From assembly GCA_034669145.1 (NCBI GenBank), contig JAXDNY010000120.1, forward strand, positions 27,247 to 91,246: a DNA stretch of 64,000 nt, read 5' to 3'. Numbering within the stretch: the stretch's first letter is position 1; each line of letters opens with the position of its first letter. Under the pieces are notes generated by a model. The model was not told the origin of the DNA. It saw nothing but the letters and a program-made list of their open reading frames with translations, and ran no database searches. The DNA comes from PALSA-894 sp034669145. GTDB taxonomy: Bacteria; Pseudomonadota; Alphaproteobacteria; Rhizobiales; Xanthobacteraceae. This document shows, piece after piece, positions 41,975 to 51,180 of the stretch. A program made the position numbers and the translations under genes.

Positions 41975-42128
41975 GGTTTGCCCGTCCAAGGCTCTCCATT
42001 AGATATGGGGCCGCTTGTGCTTCACTCTACCCCGCCCGCGCGCCTCAACGATTGAAATATCTTGCGGAAATCGCAACCACGTCGATCATCGGACGCCAGA
42101 GCAAGTCTCGAGAAAATAGAGGTACGGC

Positions 42129-42851
42129 GTGCAAACGATTGCGATCAGCATCTTCTGCAAGACGCCGATTCCGGGCCTGTCGAAAACCCGCCTTTCCCCG
42201 CCACTGCGGCCGGAGGACTGCGCGGCGCTGTCCGCCTGCTTCATCCGCGATCTCGCCGCCACCATCGCCGAATTGACCCACGACGGCGGCGTCACCGGAT
42301 ACGCCGTGTACACCCCCGCCGGCAGCGAGCCTGCACTGCGCGCGCTGCTTCCCGCGGACTTCCGCCTGCAGCTTCAATGCGAAGGCGATTTTGGGACGCG
42401 CGTCGAGACTGCGACGCGCGAGCTTCTGGGCAATCATGCGGGGGCGATTCTGGTGAACGCCGACAGCCCGACGCTCCCCGCGTCGATCCTGCGCGCCGCG
42501 GTCGATGCGACACGGCGCGGCGGGATCGTGCTCAGCCCGGCACGCGACGGTGGCTATACGCTGATCGGATTGTCGCGGCTGCACGAGCGGCTGTTCGCCG
42601 ACATTCCGTGGAGCACCTCGCGGGTGCATCAGGCGACCGTCGCGCGCGCGGCCGAAATCGGCGTGCCGGTGGTGAATGTGCCGGGCTGGTACGACGTCGA
42701 TGATGTTGAATCATTGGCGCTGCTGCGATCCGAGTTGGCGGGTGAGCCACTCCCGTTCGCGCCAGCCGGCCTGCGCGGCGCGGCTGCGCCCGCAACCCGG
42801 TCGTATCTCACAGCGCGCGCGGCGCCGCGGCCCGCAAGATCGGCGCGATAA
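42129..42851 (+). CDS. TIGR04282-family glycosyltransferase-like protein (DUF2064)
   Basis: 240 residues from GTG at 42129. The N-terminal IAISIFCKTPIPGLSKTRLSPPL is the nucleotide-binding start of this family (K-x-P-x-PG-x-x-KTRL). NADSPTLPASILRAAVDATR near residue 117 and LSPARDGGYTLIGLS near residue 138 are further conserved blocks. These GT-A-fold proteins are proposed transferases, some in arsenosugar or cofactor pathways. The C-terminal 45 residues are Ala/Arg-rich and not conserved. No partner gene is adjacent. Confidence 0.82.
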   Translation: MQTIAISIFCKTPIPGLSKTRLSPPLRPEDCAALSACFIRDLAATIAELTHDGGVTGYAVYTPAGSEPALRALLPADFRLQLQCEGDFGTRVETATRELLGNHAGAILVNADSPTLPASILRAAVDATRRGGIVLSPARDGGYTLIGLSRLHERLFADIPWSTSRVHQATVARAAEIGVPVVNVPGWYDVDDVESLALLRSELAGEPLPFAPAGLRGAAAPATRSYLTARAAPRPARSAR

Positions 42852-43115
42852 GGCCTGCCCTCGTGGCGCGTCTTGTGTGTCCGAACCCTATTGTCGGCCC
42901 TAAAGAAAACTGTTCCTATGTACTGAACCATACTGATAGGCATATCGTTCACTTGCAGACTGGACCTTAAGGAGCCGGATCGAACCGGCACCGCATCGCC
43001 TGACCCGCACGCGTCATGAGGTCACAGGCATTTGAGCAAAGACTTGCTCACCCGGGTCAGCAGAAAAAAATACCCGGAGTCACTGCCTCGCATCCCGCAC
43101 ACGGGAGCATTGATC

Positions 43116-43343
43116 ATGACGACGCCCGCCGAGTATCGCGATCTTGCGCTCGATTGCATGCGCGAGGCGGAGCGCGCTGACGCCGCTGCGATGCGCCTGA
43201 CCATGTTTGGTCTCGCCCGCGTATGGATGAGCGTTGCGGCCGAATTGGATAAGCATGCCATGCAGCCGGACGATGATCCGCGCGAAACGGCGACCGCAAC
43301 GGCCGCCTCGACTGACATCAATCCAGTGTGGCTCAAGAAATGA
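43116..43343 (+). CDS. Small protein of a family common in Bradyrhizobium relatives
   Basis: 75 residues from the ATG at 43116 with GGGAG 8 bases upstream. It starts MTTPAEYRDLALDCMREAER and continues as one long amphipathic helix with MFGLARVWMSVAAELDKHA. The YR-x-LA-x2-C-x2-A pattern recurs in many short Hyphomicrobiales proteins of unknown function. It ends 30 bases from the 3' end of a convergent tRNA-Arg gene. Cytosolic; no partner is visible. Confidence 0.7.
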   Translation: MTTPAEYRDLALDCMREAERADAAAMRLTMFGLARVWMSVAAELDKHAMQPDDDPRETATATAASTDINPVWLKK

Positions 43344-43373
43344 CGAGGCCGACCGCAACGGACCGCTTGGAAT

Positions 43374-43450
<77 letters not shown>

Positions 43451-43558
43451 GTCGCAATGTGCATAACGCAGCCGGGCGGCAGCGGCAACGGCGCGATTTG
43501 CATGGGATCAGGCGTTGGGCAGCGGTCTGTGCCGGCGGCGTTCGTGATAGAACACCAA

Positions 43559-44388
43559 ATGATGATGCTCACCCGGCCCATTCCCTCCAGCGGCGAACAG
43601 CTACCCGTCATTGGTTGTGGCACCTATCGCGGATTCGACGTCAGTTCGCAAAGCGCCGCCCACGCTCGGCTGCACCAGGTGCTTGCTGCATTGCTCGCGG
43701 CTGGCGGTTCGGTGATCGACAGCTCGCCGATGTATGGCAGGGCCGAAGCCGTTGCCGGCGACCTGCTCGCAGAATCGAACGCGCATGCGAAGGCGTTCAT
43801 TGCCACCAAGGTGTGGACGCGCGGACGCGAAGCCGGCATCGCGCAGATGGAAAATTCGTTCAAGCTGCTGAAGACCGACAAGATCGATCTGATGCAGATT
43901 CACAATTTGCTCGACTGGAAGATCCATCTGCCGACGTTGCGCAAATGGAAGGAAGCCGGGCGCATCCGTTACCTCGGCGTCACGCACTACACGGTCAGCG
44001 CCTTTGCCGACCTCGAAGCGATCATGCGCGCGGAGCCGCTGGATTTCGTTCAGTTCAATTATTCCGCCGTGGATCGGGCGGCGGAGCGCCGCCTGCTGCC
44101 GCTCGCGGCCGAGTCGGCATCGCGGTGCTTGCCAATTATCCGCTGGCGAGCGGCTCGGCTCTGCGCGCGGTCAGTGGCCGCCCGCTTCCCGATTGGGCCG
44201 CAGAGATCGATTGCACGAGCTGGTCGCAGCTCTTGCTCAAGTTCGTGGTCAGTCACCCGGCCATGACCTGCGCGATACCCGGAACCAGTAACCCCGAGCA
44301 TATGGCCGACAATGCGCGGGCTGGTTTGGGACGCATGCCCGATGAAGCGATGCGCAAGCGGATCGCTGCCGCCTGCGACGCGCGATGA
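43559..44388 (+). pseudogene. Aldo/keto reductase, frameshifted
   Basis: Starts at the ATG run at 43559. The first part (PVIGCGTYRGFDV, VIDSSPMYGRAEAVAGDLL with the active-site tyrosine, ATKVWTRG with the active-site lysine, DLMQIHNLLDW) is in one frame up to RRLLPLAAE. From about 44116 the homology continues in another frame (GIAVLANYPLASG, VVSHPAMTCAIPGTSNPEHM) to the stop at 44386-44388. One base is missing at about 44114-44115, where an Arg codon is expected between LAAE and GIAVL. All catalytic residues lie before the break. Either a recent inactivation or a sequencing error. Confidence 0.82.
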
Positions 44389-44461
44389 ACCAGACGGCCG
44401 CCTTGCCAACGCGACGCCTTCAGGTGAAGTTACCCAAGAACGAAACCGCGGAGGAGCGCGA

Positions 44462-45349
44462 ATGGATATCCTCCCTCTTGGGCCGGGTTTTGCTGCCGAG
44501 CTGCGCGGCATTGCACTGAGCGACGTCACGGCGGACGATGCCGCATACGCTGCGGTGCGTGCGGCGTTCGAAGACCATTCCGTTCTGGTTTTTCGCGGTC
44601 AGGACGTGACGGACGAGGGCCAGCTCGCGTTCTCGCGACGTTTCGGAACTCCCGAAATAACCAAAGTCGGCTCGGCCAGTGCAGGCACCTATTTTGCGGT
44701 GCTCACGACCATCGGTGAGGACGGCAAAGTCGTATCCGCGGATCATCGTCTGTCTCTGCGCAACAAAGCGAACCAGCTGTGGCATACCGATTCATCGTTC
44801 AAGCGCGTCCCCGCCCTCACGTCGGTGCTCTCGGCGCGCGTCATTCCGGCGAGTGGCGGAGAGACCGAATACGTGTCGACGCGTCTCGCCTTCGAGCGCC
44901 TCGGCCCGGCCTTACAACAGAAGCTGGAGAATTCCTTCGCTTGGCACGACTACGCTCATTCTCGCGGGCAGATCGCGCCAGGCCTCGCGACCCCCGAGGA
45001 ACGCTCGGCGCTGCCCCCGCAATGCTGGCGCATGGTTTGGAGGAATCCGGCAAATGGCCGTGGCGCTCTTTATTTGGCTTCGCATGCCTATGCGATCGAG
45101 GGCATGGATCCGGCCGAGGGGAAAAAACTCATCGATGATCTGATGGCGGCTGCGACTGCGCCCGGATCAAGCTACGTGCACCGTTGGCGCAGCGGAGATG
45201 TCGTGATGTGGGATAACCGCGCCACGATGCATCGCGGCCGGCCATGGCCCGCGCACGAGGCGCGCACGATCGTGCGCACAACGATATCGGCCAGCGAGGC
45301 AGACGGCCTCGAACGAATCCGTCCGCCGTCGCGTCAGGCTGCGGAATGA
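44462..45349 (+). CDS. TauD/TfdA-family Fe(II)/2-oxoglutarate dioxygenase
   Basis: 295 residues from the ATG at 44462, preceded by GGAGGAG. The iron ligands are H and D in LWHTDSSFKRVP near residue 100 and H in TMHRGRPW near residue 260; the 2-oxoglutarate-binding arginine follows in EARTIVRTTI. This group hydroxylates small acids, sulfonates or 2,4-D-like ethers in the cytosol. It is 73 bases downstream of the broken aldo/keto reductase. Substrate is unknown; resemblance is closer to 2,4-D dioxygenase-type TfdA than to TauD by the HTDSSF context. Confidence 0.9.
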   Translation: MDILPLGPGFAAELRGIALSDVTADDAAYAAVRAAFEDHSVLVFRGQDVTDEGQLAFSRRFGTPEITKVGSASAGTYFAVLTTIGEDGKVVSADHRLSLRNKANQLWHTDSSFKRVPALTSVLSARVIPASGGETEYVSTRLAFERLGPALQQKLENSFAWHDYAHSRGQIAPGLATPEERSALPPQCWRMVWRNPANGRGALYLASHAYAIEGMDPAEGKKLIDDLMAAATAPGSSYVHRWRSGDVVMWDNRATMHRGRPWPAHEARTIVRTTISASEADGLERIRPPSRQAAE

Positions 45350-45377
45350 GCGTGGCACTCCAGCCGAACCGCCAAGT

Positions 45378-46025
45378 TCACAATCCCCCGGGCGGATCGG
45401 CCGCAACCGGATGCGTCGGCACCCGCGCGTCGACCGCATAGATCGACGGGACGCCGATCACCGACACCGTTGCGTTCACGTGCATCGGCGTGGCCGCCGC
45501 AGCAAGCCCGAAGAAGAACGTCGTGCGCTTGATGTCGGGCGGACCGTCGGCACACAGCGGCGCCTTGAAGTCGAACACGATCACGTCGCCGAACCGCTCG
45601 GCCGACTTGATGCCGATCGTCCCGAGCCCGCCTGTCGTGACGACATAGACGTCGGCGAGCGCATTGTCCTTGTACGGCAATTGCTTGGATGGACCGAAGT
45701 TGAGCGTCAGCCCGGTCACGCACTCCGCCGGAACGGCGGTCTGCGTCATGCTCAGGCGATATTCGTAGCCGGTCGTGCCCACCCCTGGCGTCCCGCCCTG
45801 AGCCGTGAAGGTGCGCGACTGCAGCCAGGCGGTGCCCGGCGTCAGCGTCGGGAGCAGAAGATTGCCGGTCGTGTCGCTGACCGTGATGGTGCAGCTTGGA
45901 GCAAACACACAATTGATCGCCGGCGCGTTGACCTCGACGACCTTGAGCACTTGCGCCTGGGCGGCGAGTGGAAACAGCGCCAGCGCCGCCGTCACGCTCG
46001 AAAGCAGCCACTTATGCCTACGCAT
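45378..46025 (-). CDS. Secreted protein of unknown function
   Basis: 215 residues from the ATG at 46025, with a clear signal peptide (MRRHKWLLSSVTAALALFPL, cut near AAQAQ). The mature protein is rich in beta-type sequence and Gly/Thr, with cysteines in NCVFAPSCTITV, ECVTGL and PLCADG that could form disulfides. No known domain is recognised. It is probably periplasmic or extracellular. It is convergent with the dioxygenase gene and about 100 bases downstream of cysK. Confidence 0.75.
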   Translation of the reverse strand: MRRHKWLLSSVTAALALFPLAAQAQVLKVVEVNAPAINCVFAPSCTITVSDTTGNLLLPTLTPGTAWLQSRTFTAQGGTPGVGTTGYEYRLSMTQTAVPAECVTGLTLNFGPSKQLPYKDNALADVYVVTTGGLGTIGIKSAERFGDVIVFDFKAPLCADGPPDIKRTTFFFGLAAAATPMHVNATVSVIGVPSIYAVDARVPTHPVAADPPGGL

Positions 46026-46128
46026 CGTGTCCTCCCCCCACAGGTTGCCGATAAGGAACCTCGGGGGAGTTTGGGGCTCGTGCAACTTCGACGCAAGATT
46101 GATTCTTGGACGATTCGCACCTTCCCCT

Positions 46129-47181
46129 TCACGCCGCAGGCTTCATCTGATGGCTCGGCGTGGAGCGGGAAATCGCCTGCTCTTCCTCGGTCATGTCGGC
46201 CGGGATGTCGGCGAACAGCGGCGTCGAGAGATAGCGTTCGCCGGTATCGGGAAGCATGGCGAGGATATTCGCGCCCTTCGGCGCATCGGCGGCGACCTGC
46301 AAGGCGCCCGCGAACGTGCCGCCCGCCGTGATGCCGACGAAAATGCCTTCCTTCTGCGCCAGGTCCTTGCTGCATTTGATCGCGTCGGGACCCGCGATGG
46401 TGAGGATGCGGTCGATCACCTTCATGTCCACGGCGTCTCCGGTCAGCTTCGGGATGAAGTCCGGGCTCCAGCCCTGCATCGGATGCGGCTTGAACGCGGC
46501 GTTCGGCTCGGCGGGCGTGCCGTCCGGATTGCGCTTCTGCGGCGTACCGGAGGAAAGCATCGGCGCATCGGCCGGCTCGCACACCACGATCTTGGTGTCG
46601 GGCATTTCTTTCTCGAACACACGCGCGACACCCTTCAGCGTGCCGCCGGTGCCGAAGCCGGTCACCCAGTAGCCGAGCTTCTCGCCCTTGAAGTCGTTGA
46701 TGATCTCGCGCGCCGTGGTGCGCGAGTGCATATCCGGGTTGGCTTCGTTCTCGAACTGGCGCGTCAGGAACCAGCCGTTCTGCTTGGCCAGTTCCTGCGC
46801 CTTGGCGACCATGCCGAAACCGCGTCCGGCCGCGGGCGTGATGATCACCTTGGCGCCGAGGAAGCGCATCAGGCGGCGCCGCTCGACGGAAAACGGCTCG
46901 GCCATCGTGACCACCAGCGGATAGCCCTTGGCGGCGCACACCATCGCGAGCCCGATGCCGGTGTTTCCGCTCGTCGCCTCGATCACGGTCTGCCCGGGCT
47001 TGAGCTCGCCGGACTTTTCCGCGGCCTCGATCACGCCGAGCGCCAAGCGGTCCTTCACCGAGCCGAGCGGATTGAACGCCTCGATCTTGACGAACAGATT
47101 CACATGTGCGGGCGCGAGCCTGTTGATGCGCACCACCGGCGTGTTGCCGACTGTTCCAAGAATGCTGTCGAATTTCGCCAT
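46129..47181 (-). CDS. cysK: Cysteine synthase A
   Basis: 350 residues from the ATG at 47181. The PLP lysine is in NPLGSVKDRLALGVIE near residue 43, the substrate-binding loop EATSGNTGIGLAMV near residue 70 and the phosphate-binding GTGGTLKGVARVF near residue 180. O-acetylserine (thiol) lyase makes cysteine from O-acetylserine and sulfide. It is about 25 residues longer than E. coli CysK, with an acidic C-terminal tail. Usual family text has P-G-x-S-V-K; here it reads PLGSVK. It is divergent from a Bug-type binding protein. Confidence 0.93.
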   Translation of the reverse strand: MAKFDSILGTVGNTPVVRINRLAPAHVNLFVKIEAFNPLGSVKDRLALGVIEAAEKSGELKPGQTVIEATSGNTGIGLAMVCAAKGYPLVVTMAEPFSVERRRLMRFLGAKVIITPAAGRGFGMVAKAQELAKQNGWFLTRQFENEANPDMHSRTTAREIINDFKGEKLGYWVTGFGTGGTLKGVARVFEKEMPDTKIVVCEPADAPMLSSGTPQKRNPDGTPAEPNAAFKPHPMQGWSPDFIPKLTGDAVDMKVIDRILTIAGPDAIKCSKDLAQKEGIFVGITAGGTFAGALQVAADAPKGANILAMLPDTGERYLSTPLFADIPADMTEEEQAISRSTPSHQMKPAA

Positions 47182-47271
47182 CGGGGTTCTCCGCTGTCCT
47201 GACTGCAATCGTCGCCTTGCCGCCACCGGGGGGCAACCTTAAGGTTCCAGCACAAAGATCGGGAAACGTCC

Positions 47272-48246
47272 ATGCATCGCCGCCGCTTCATCGCGCTCGG
47301 CGGCGCCGCCTTGGCGGCGCCCGCATTCACGGCGGCGGCGCATGCGCAGAACTATCCGTCGCGCTTCGTGCGCCTGATCGTGCCGTTCCCGCCCGGCGGC
47401 GCGGTCGACAATGCCGCCCGCATCCTCGCCAACCGCCTGGGCGAGATGTGGGGCCAGCAGATGGTGATCGAGAACAAGGGCGGCGCGGGCGGCAATATCG
47501 CGGCGGCCGCGGTGCTCAATTCGGAAGCCGACGGCTACACGGTCTACATTTGCTCGATCGGCCACGCCATCAACCAGTTCATCTATCCGAACCTCGGCTA
47601 CGACCCGGTTGCGGATTTTTCGCCCGTGACGTTGATGTGCATCTACCCAAACATCATGGCCGTCTCGAATTCCTCCGCCTATCGCTCGGTGCCGGAATTC
47701 ATCGCCGCCGCGAAGGCCGACCCCGGCAAGCTCACTTACGCGTCTTCGGGCATCGGCACCTCGCTGCATCTCTGCGGCGAGTTGTTCAAGCACCTTGCCG
47801 GCGTCGATCTCACGCACATTCCCTATCGCGGCGCGGGGCCGGCGCTCAACGACCTGCTGCCGGGACGCGTCGACGCGATCTTTTCAAACTTCCCTTCGAC
47901 GCTTCCATATGTGCAGGGCGGGCAGTTGCGCGGACTCGCGGTGACCACCGCGCAGCGCCAGCCCGAGGTGCCAGACCTTCCGGCGATCGCCGAATTCGTG
48001 CCGGGCTACGACGTCTCGTCCTGGTTCGCGCTGTTCGTCGCGGCGCGGACGCCGGCGGACATCATCGCCAAGCTGCACCGCGACGCGGTGGCGGCGCTGT
48101 GGCATCCGCCCGTGAAGGCGCGCTATGCGCAGCTCGGCGCGACGGTGGTCGGCTCGGCGCCGGCCGAACTTGCCGCGCATCTGAAATCCGAGATGGACCG
48201 CTGGGGTCCGGTGATCAAGGCCGCTGGCATTAAGGTGGACGGTTAA
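47272..48246 (+). CDS. Bug-family (tripartite tricarboxylate) substrate-binding protein
   Basis: 324 residues with a signal peptide containing RRRFIALGGA, a twin-arginine-like pattern, ending at AHAQ. Bug features: YPSRFVRLIVPFPPGGAVDNAARILA, QMVIENKGGAGGNIAAAAV and LTHIPYRGAGPALNDLLPGRVDAIF. These periplasmic proteins bind organic acids. No TctA/TctB permease genes lie nearby, so it works with a distant permease or as a sensor. The next gene, an SDR, starts directly after its stop, suggesting that its ligand is an alcohol or oxo-acid substrate. Confidence 0.92.
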   Translation: MHRRRFIALGGAALAAPAFTAAAHAQNYPSRFVRLIVPFPPGGAVDNAARILANRLGEMWGQQMVIENKGGAGGNIAAAAVLNSEADGYTVYICSIGHAINQFIYPNLGYDPVADFSPVTLMCIYPNIMAVSNSSAYRSVPEFIAAAKADPGKLTYASSGIGTSLHLCGELFKHLAGVDLTHIPYRGAGPALNDLLPGRVDAIFSNFPSTLPYVQGGQLRGLAVTTAQRQPEVPDLPAIAEFVPGYDVSSWFALFVAARTPADIIAKLHRDAVAALWHPPVKARYAQLGATVVGSAPAELAAHLKSEMDRWGPVIKAAGIKVDG

Positions 48247-49053
48247 ATGGCAGAGAATTCACGTATCGTGTTGGTCACCGGCGCGGCCGGCGGCATCGGC
48301 TCGGCAATCACGAATGCGCTGATCGGCGCCGGGCATTCGGTCGCGGCCATCGACCGCGATGCCGAGGGGCTGAAGCGGCTCGCCACGACCGAGTGCATTC
48401 TTCCGATCATGGCCGACCTCGCCAGCGAGGCGGGATGCCGCGAGGCGGTTGCCTCCACGGTCGCGCGGTTCGGTCGGCTCGATGCGGTGATCAACAATGC
48501 CGGCATCGGGGTCTCGTCGCTGCGTCCCGACGCCGAGGTCAATTGGCCGCGCATCGAGGAGCTGACCTGCGAGGCCTGGGACAACTTCTTCGCCATCAAT
48601 ACGCGCGCGCCGTGGCTGGTGACGCAGGCGGCGCTGCCCCACATGCGCCAAGGCGGGTTCGGGCGCATCATCAATGTCACGACGAGCTTCCGCACCATGC
48701 TGCGCATCCTCCCCTACGGCGCCACCAAGTCCGCGCTGGAGGCAATGTCGGCGGTGTGGGCGCAGGAGCTGGAACGCGACCGCATCGCCGTGAACGTGCT
48801 GATCCCGGGCGGGCCGACCGACACCGCCATTGTCGGGGCCGGCGCCGGCTGGGATCGCGCCAAGATGCTGCGGCCCGCCATCATGGGGCCGCCGGCATGC
48901 TGGCTCGTGTCCGACGAGGCCGCCGGCTACACGGGCCAGCGCATCATCGCGGCCAATTGGGATGGCAAGCTTTCAGGGCGCGACGCGGCCGCCAAAGCCG
49001 GCCGCGCGATCGGCTGGCCGGAGCTTGGCGCGGACGCGGTGTGGCCGACATAG
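48247..49053 (+). CDS. Short-chain dehydrogenase/reductase
   Basis: 268 residues. NAD(P)-binding TGAAGGIG at residue 11, NNAG at about 87, catalytic serine in NVTTSFRTM and Y-x3-K in PYGATKSALEAMS near residue 160. It oxidises or reduces an alcohol/ketone in the cytosol. It begins immediately after the stop of the Bug gene, so it is translated from the same mRNA. Asp in AAIDRDAEG after the second strand favours NAD over NADP. A dispersed repeat follows after 5 bases. Confidence 0.92.
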   Translation: MAENSRIVLVTGAAGGIGSAITNALIGAGHSVAAIDRDAEGLKRLATTECILPIMADLASEAGCREAVASTVARFGRLDAVINNAGIGVSSLRPDAEVNWPRIEELTCEAWDNFFAINTRAPWLVTQAALPHMRQGGFGRIINVTTSFRTMLRILPYGATKSALEAMSAVWAQELERDRIAVNVLIPGGPTDTAIVGAGAGWDRAKMLRPAIMGPPACWLVSDEAAGYTGQRIIAANWDGKLSGRDAAAKAGRAIGWPELGADAVWPT

Positions 49054-49058
49054 TAGCT

Positions 49059-49195
49059 GTCATTCCGGGGCGCCGCGCAGCGGCGAGCCCGGAATCCATA
49101 ACCCCAAAGCTCTCGATTTGGTTCGAGCCTTCGCATATTGCTTGTTTCGTGGTTATGGATTCCGGGCTCACGCCTCCGGCGTGCCCCGGAATGAC
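49059..49195. repeat. Dispersed palindromic repeat, family 2, copy a
   Basis: Outer arms GTCATTCCGGGGCGCC and its complement-like right end GTGCCCCGGAATGAC. An inner pair AGCCCGGAATCCATAACC / GGTTATGGATTCCGGGCT follows, around an AT-richer centre. It lies between the SDR and acyl-CoA dehydrogenase genes; its right edge is 16 bases before the next ATG. Confidence 0.88.
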
Positions 49196-49211
49196 GAAGA
49201 GGAGCCTGCCC

Positions 49212-50429
49212 ATGTCGGTCGCCGAGCAACAGTCCGGCAAGCCCGCCATCTCGCTGAAGGACGCGGACTTCAACTGGGAAGACCCGCTCGACCTTGAGGG
49301 CCAGCTCTCGGAAGAAGAGCGCATGGTGCGCGACACCGCGCGCGGCTACGCGCAGGAGAAGCTGTTTCCGCGCGTGCTCAAGGCCTACCGCGAGGAAACC
49401 TTCGACCGCGAGATCATGCGCGAGATGGGTTCGCTCGGGCTGATCGGCGCGACCGTGCCGGAGGAATACGGCGGCGCCGGCCTCGGCTACGTCGCCTACG
49501 GGCTGATCGCGCGCGAGGTCGAGAATGTCGATTCCGGCTACCGCTCGGCCATGTCGGTGCAGTCCTCGCTGGTGATGCATCCGATCTATTCCTATGGCTC
49601 GGAGGCGCAGCGGCGGCGTTGGCTCCCGAAGCTCGCGACCGGCGAGATCGTCGGCTGCTTCGGCCTCACCGAGCCGGACTACGGCTCCGACCCCGGCTCG
49701 ATGGTGACGCGCGCCGAAAAGGTGTCCGGCGGCTATGCGCTCAACGGCGCGAAAATGTGGATCACCAATTCGCCGATCGCCGATATCGCGGTGGTGTGGG
49801 CGAAGCTCGATGGCGTGATCCGCGGCTTCATCGTGGAGCGCGGCACGAAAGGATTCTCCACGCCGAAGATCGAAGGCAAGCTGAGCCTCCGCGCGTCGGT
49901 CACCGGCGAGATCGTGCTGGAGAACGCCGTGGTGCCGGAGGAGAATCTGCTGCCGAACGTGAAGGGCCTCGCCGGCCCGTTCGGCTGCCTCAACATGGCG
50001 CGTTATGGCATCGCGTGGGGCGCGATGGGTGCAGCGGAATTCTGCTGGCATCGCGCGCGGCAATACGTGCTCGACCGCAAGCAGTTCGGCAAGCCGCTCG
50101 CCGCCAATCAGCTGGTGCAGAAGAAGCTTGCCGACATGCAGACCGAGATCACGCTCGGGCTGCACTCGGCGCTACGGCTCGGCCGCATGCTGGAGGCACA
50201 CACCGCGGCGCCGGCCGCGATCTCACTGATGAAGCGCAACAATTGCGGCAAGGCGCTCGATATCGCGCGGGTGGCGCGTGACATGCACGGCGGCAACGGC
50301 ATCTCGGACGAATTCCACGTGATGCGCGTGATGTGCAATCTCGAGACGGTGAACACGTATGAAGGCGCGCACGACATTCATGCGCTGATTTTGGGTCGGG
50401 CGCAGACGGGCATCCAGGCGTTTACGTAA
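49212..50429 (+). CDS. Acyl-CoA dehydrogenase, glutaryl-CoA dehydrogenase-like
   Basis: 405 residues from the ATG at 49212, with GAGGAG upstream. FAD-contact GCFGLTEPDYGSDPGSM near residue 150 and MWITNSPIADIAVVWAK near residue 180 are typical. The catalytic base is the glutamate in ETVNTYEGAHDIHALILGR near residue 390, and VARDMHGGNGISDEFHVMR is the helix that separates glutaryl-CoA dehydrogenases from other members. It oxidises and probably decarboxylates glutaryl-CoA to crotonyl-CoA, feeding electrons to ETF. Another short-chain acyl-CoA substrate is possible. Confidence 0.92.
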   Translation: MSVAEQQSGKPAISLKDADFNWEDPLDLEGQLSEEERMVRDTARGYAQEKLFPRVLKAYREETFDREIMREMGSLGLIGATVPEEYGGAGLGYVAYGLIAREVENVDSGYRSAMSVQSSLVMHPIYSYGSEAQRRRWLPKLATGEIVGCFGLTEPDYGSDPGSMVTRAEKVSGGYALNGAKMWITNSPIADIAVVWAKLDGVIRGFIVERGTKGFSTPKIEGKLSLRASVTGEIVLENAVVPEENLLPNVKGLAGPFGCLNMARYGIAWGAMGAAEFCWHRARQYVLDRKQFGKPLAANQLVQKKLADMQTEITLGLHSALRLGRMLEAHTAAPAAISLMKRNNCGKALDIARVARDMHGGNGISDEFHVMRVMCNLETVNTYEGAHDIHALILGRAQTGIQAFT

Positions 50430-50436
50430 CGCCGCC

Positions 50437-50546
50437 GTCGTCCCGGCCGAGCAAAGCGAGAGCCGGGACCCATTTTTCCCGGCACGCAGAGCGGCGTTTG
50501 ATCCACGATGGATCCCGGCTCGGCGCTGCGCGCCGTCCGGGATGAC
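50437..50546. repeat. Dispersed palindromic repeat, family 2, copy b
   Basis: Outer arms GTCGTCCCGG and CCGGGATGAC with inner AGCCGGGACCCAT / GATCCCGGCT pair. It is similar in plan to the repeat at 49059 but diverged. It lies between the converging acyl-CoA dehydrogenase and pyrE genes, so it probably acts as a terminator. Confidence 0.8.
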
Positions 50547-50554
50547 AGCCAGAG

Positions 50555-51142
50555 TTACGAGGCCTTCAAAAACTCATCCGCCGTATAAAGCGCGCGAAAC
50601 ACAAGCCCCTCGGCCTCGAAGTTTTCCTTCGCACCTTCGAGCCGGTCCACGATGGTGAGCACCAGCACGATATTGGCGCCCTCCTCGCGCAACGCCGCAA
50701 CAGCCTGCATCGAAGAACCGCCGGTCGTGGTCACGTCCTCGACCACCACGACGTTCTTGCCGCGCAGCGTCTCGCCTTTCGGCAATCCTTCGACCAGTTT
50801 CTTCGCCCCGTGATCCTTCGGCTTCTTGCGGACGAAAAAGGCCTGCAGGTCCCCACCGCGGCGGTGGCTTGCGATGGCCGCAGCTGTCGCAATCGGGATC
50901 GCACCCGCTTCCAGCCCGCCGACGAACTCGGCGTTGGTGCCTTCGAGCGCGTCCGCGATTAGTTCGCCGACGCAGGTCGCGCCCGCTGGATGGATCGTGG
51001 TCGGACGCAGGTCGAAGTAGAAATCGCTCTCGCGGCCCGAGGCGAGCATGATCTTGCCGCGCCCGAACGAGCGTGCGCGGATCAGTTCGAACAGTTCGGC
51101 GCGGTAGTCGTGCGGGGGCATCTGGCGGCGGAGCGGCTGCAT
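50555..51142 (-). CDS. pyrE: Orotate phosphoribosyltransferase
   Basis: 195 residues. The PRPP-binding motif VVVVEDVTTTGGSSMQAV near residue 125 is complete, GREsdFYFDLRPTTIHP lies near residue 38 and the catalytic-loop region is FFVRKKPKDHGAKKLVEG. It makes orotidine monophosphate in pyrimidine synthesis. The ATG is at 51142; a methionine at codon 8 (MPPHDYRAEL) is an alternative start. A perfect 8-bp inverted repeat (51162-51180) stands 20 bases upstream and may regulate it. Confidence 0.94.
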   Translation of the reverse strand: MQPLRRQMPPHDYRAELFELIRARSFGRGKIMLASGRESDFYFDLRPTTIHPAGATCVGELIADALEGTNAEFVGGLEAGAIPIATAAAIASHRRGGDLQAFFVRKKPKDHGAKKLVEGLPKGETLRGKNVVVVEDVTTTGGSSMQAVAALREEGANIVLVLTIVDRLEGAKENFEAEGLVFRALYTADEFLKAS

Positions 51143-51161
51143 CTTCGATCTCGCTCAATGC

Positions 51162-51180
51162 ATAGGACAGATTGTCCTAT
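51162..51180. promoter_or_regulatory. Operator-like palindrome upstream of pyrE
   Basis: ATAGGACAGATTGTCCTAT: two perfect 8-bp arms with a 3-base spacer, 20-38 bases before the pyrE ATG. The regulator is not known; TetR-, GntR- or Rrf2-type dimers bind sites of this form. Confidence 0.5.

Noticed and set aside
42974..42989. A GCCGG-N6-CCGGC hairpin with a TTCGA loop, looking like a tRNA T-arm remnant.
   Set aside because: The loop is 6 rather than 7 bases and no acceptor, anticodon or D-arm partner is found, so a tRNA fragment or attachment site is not supported.
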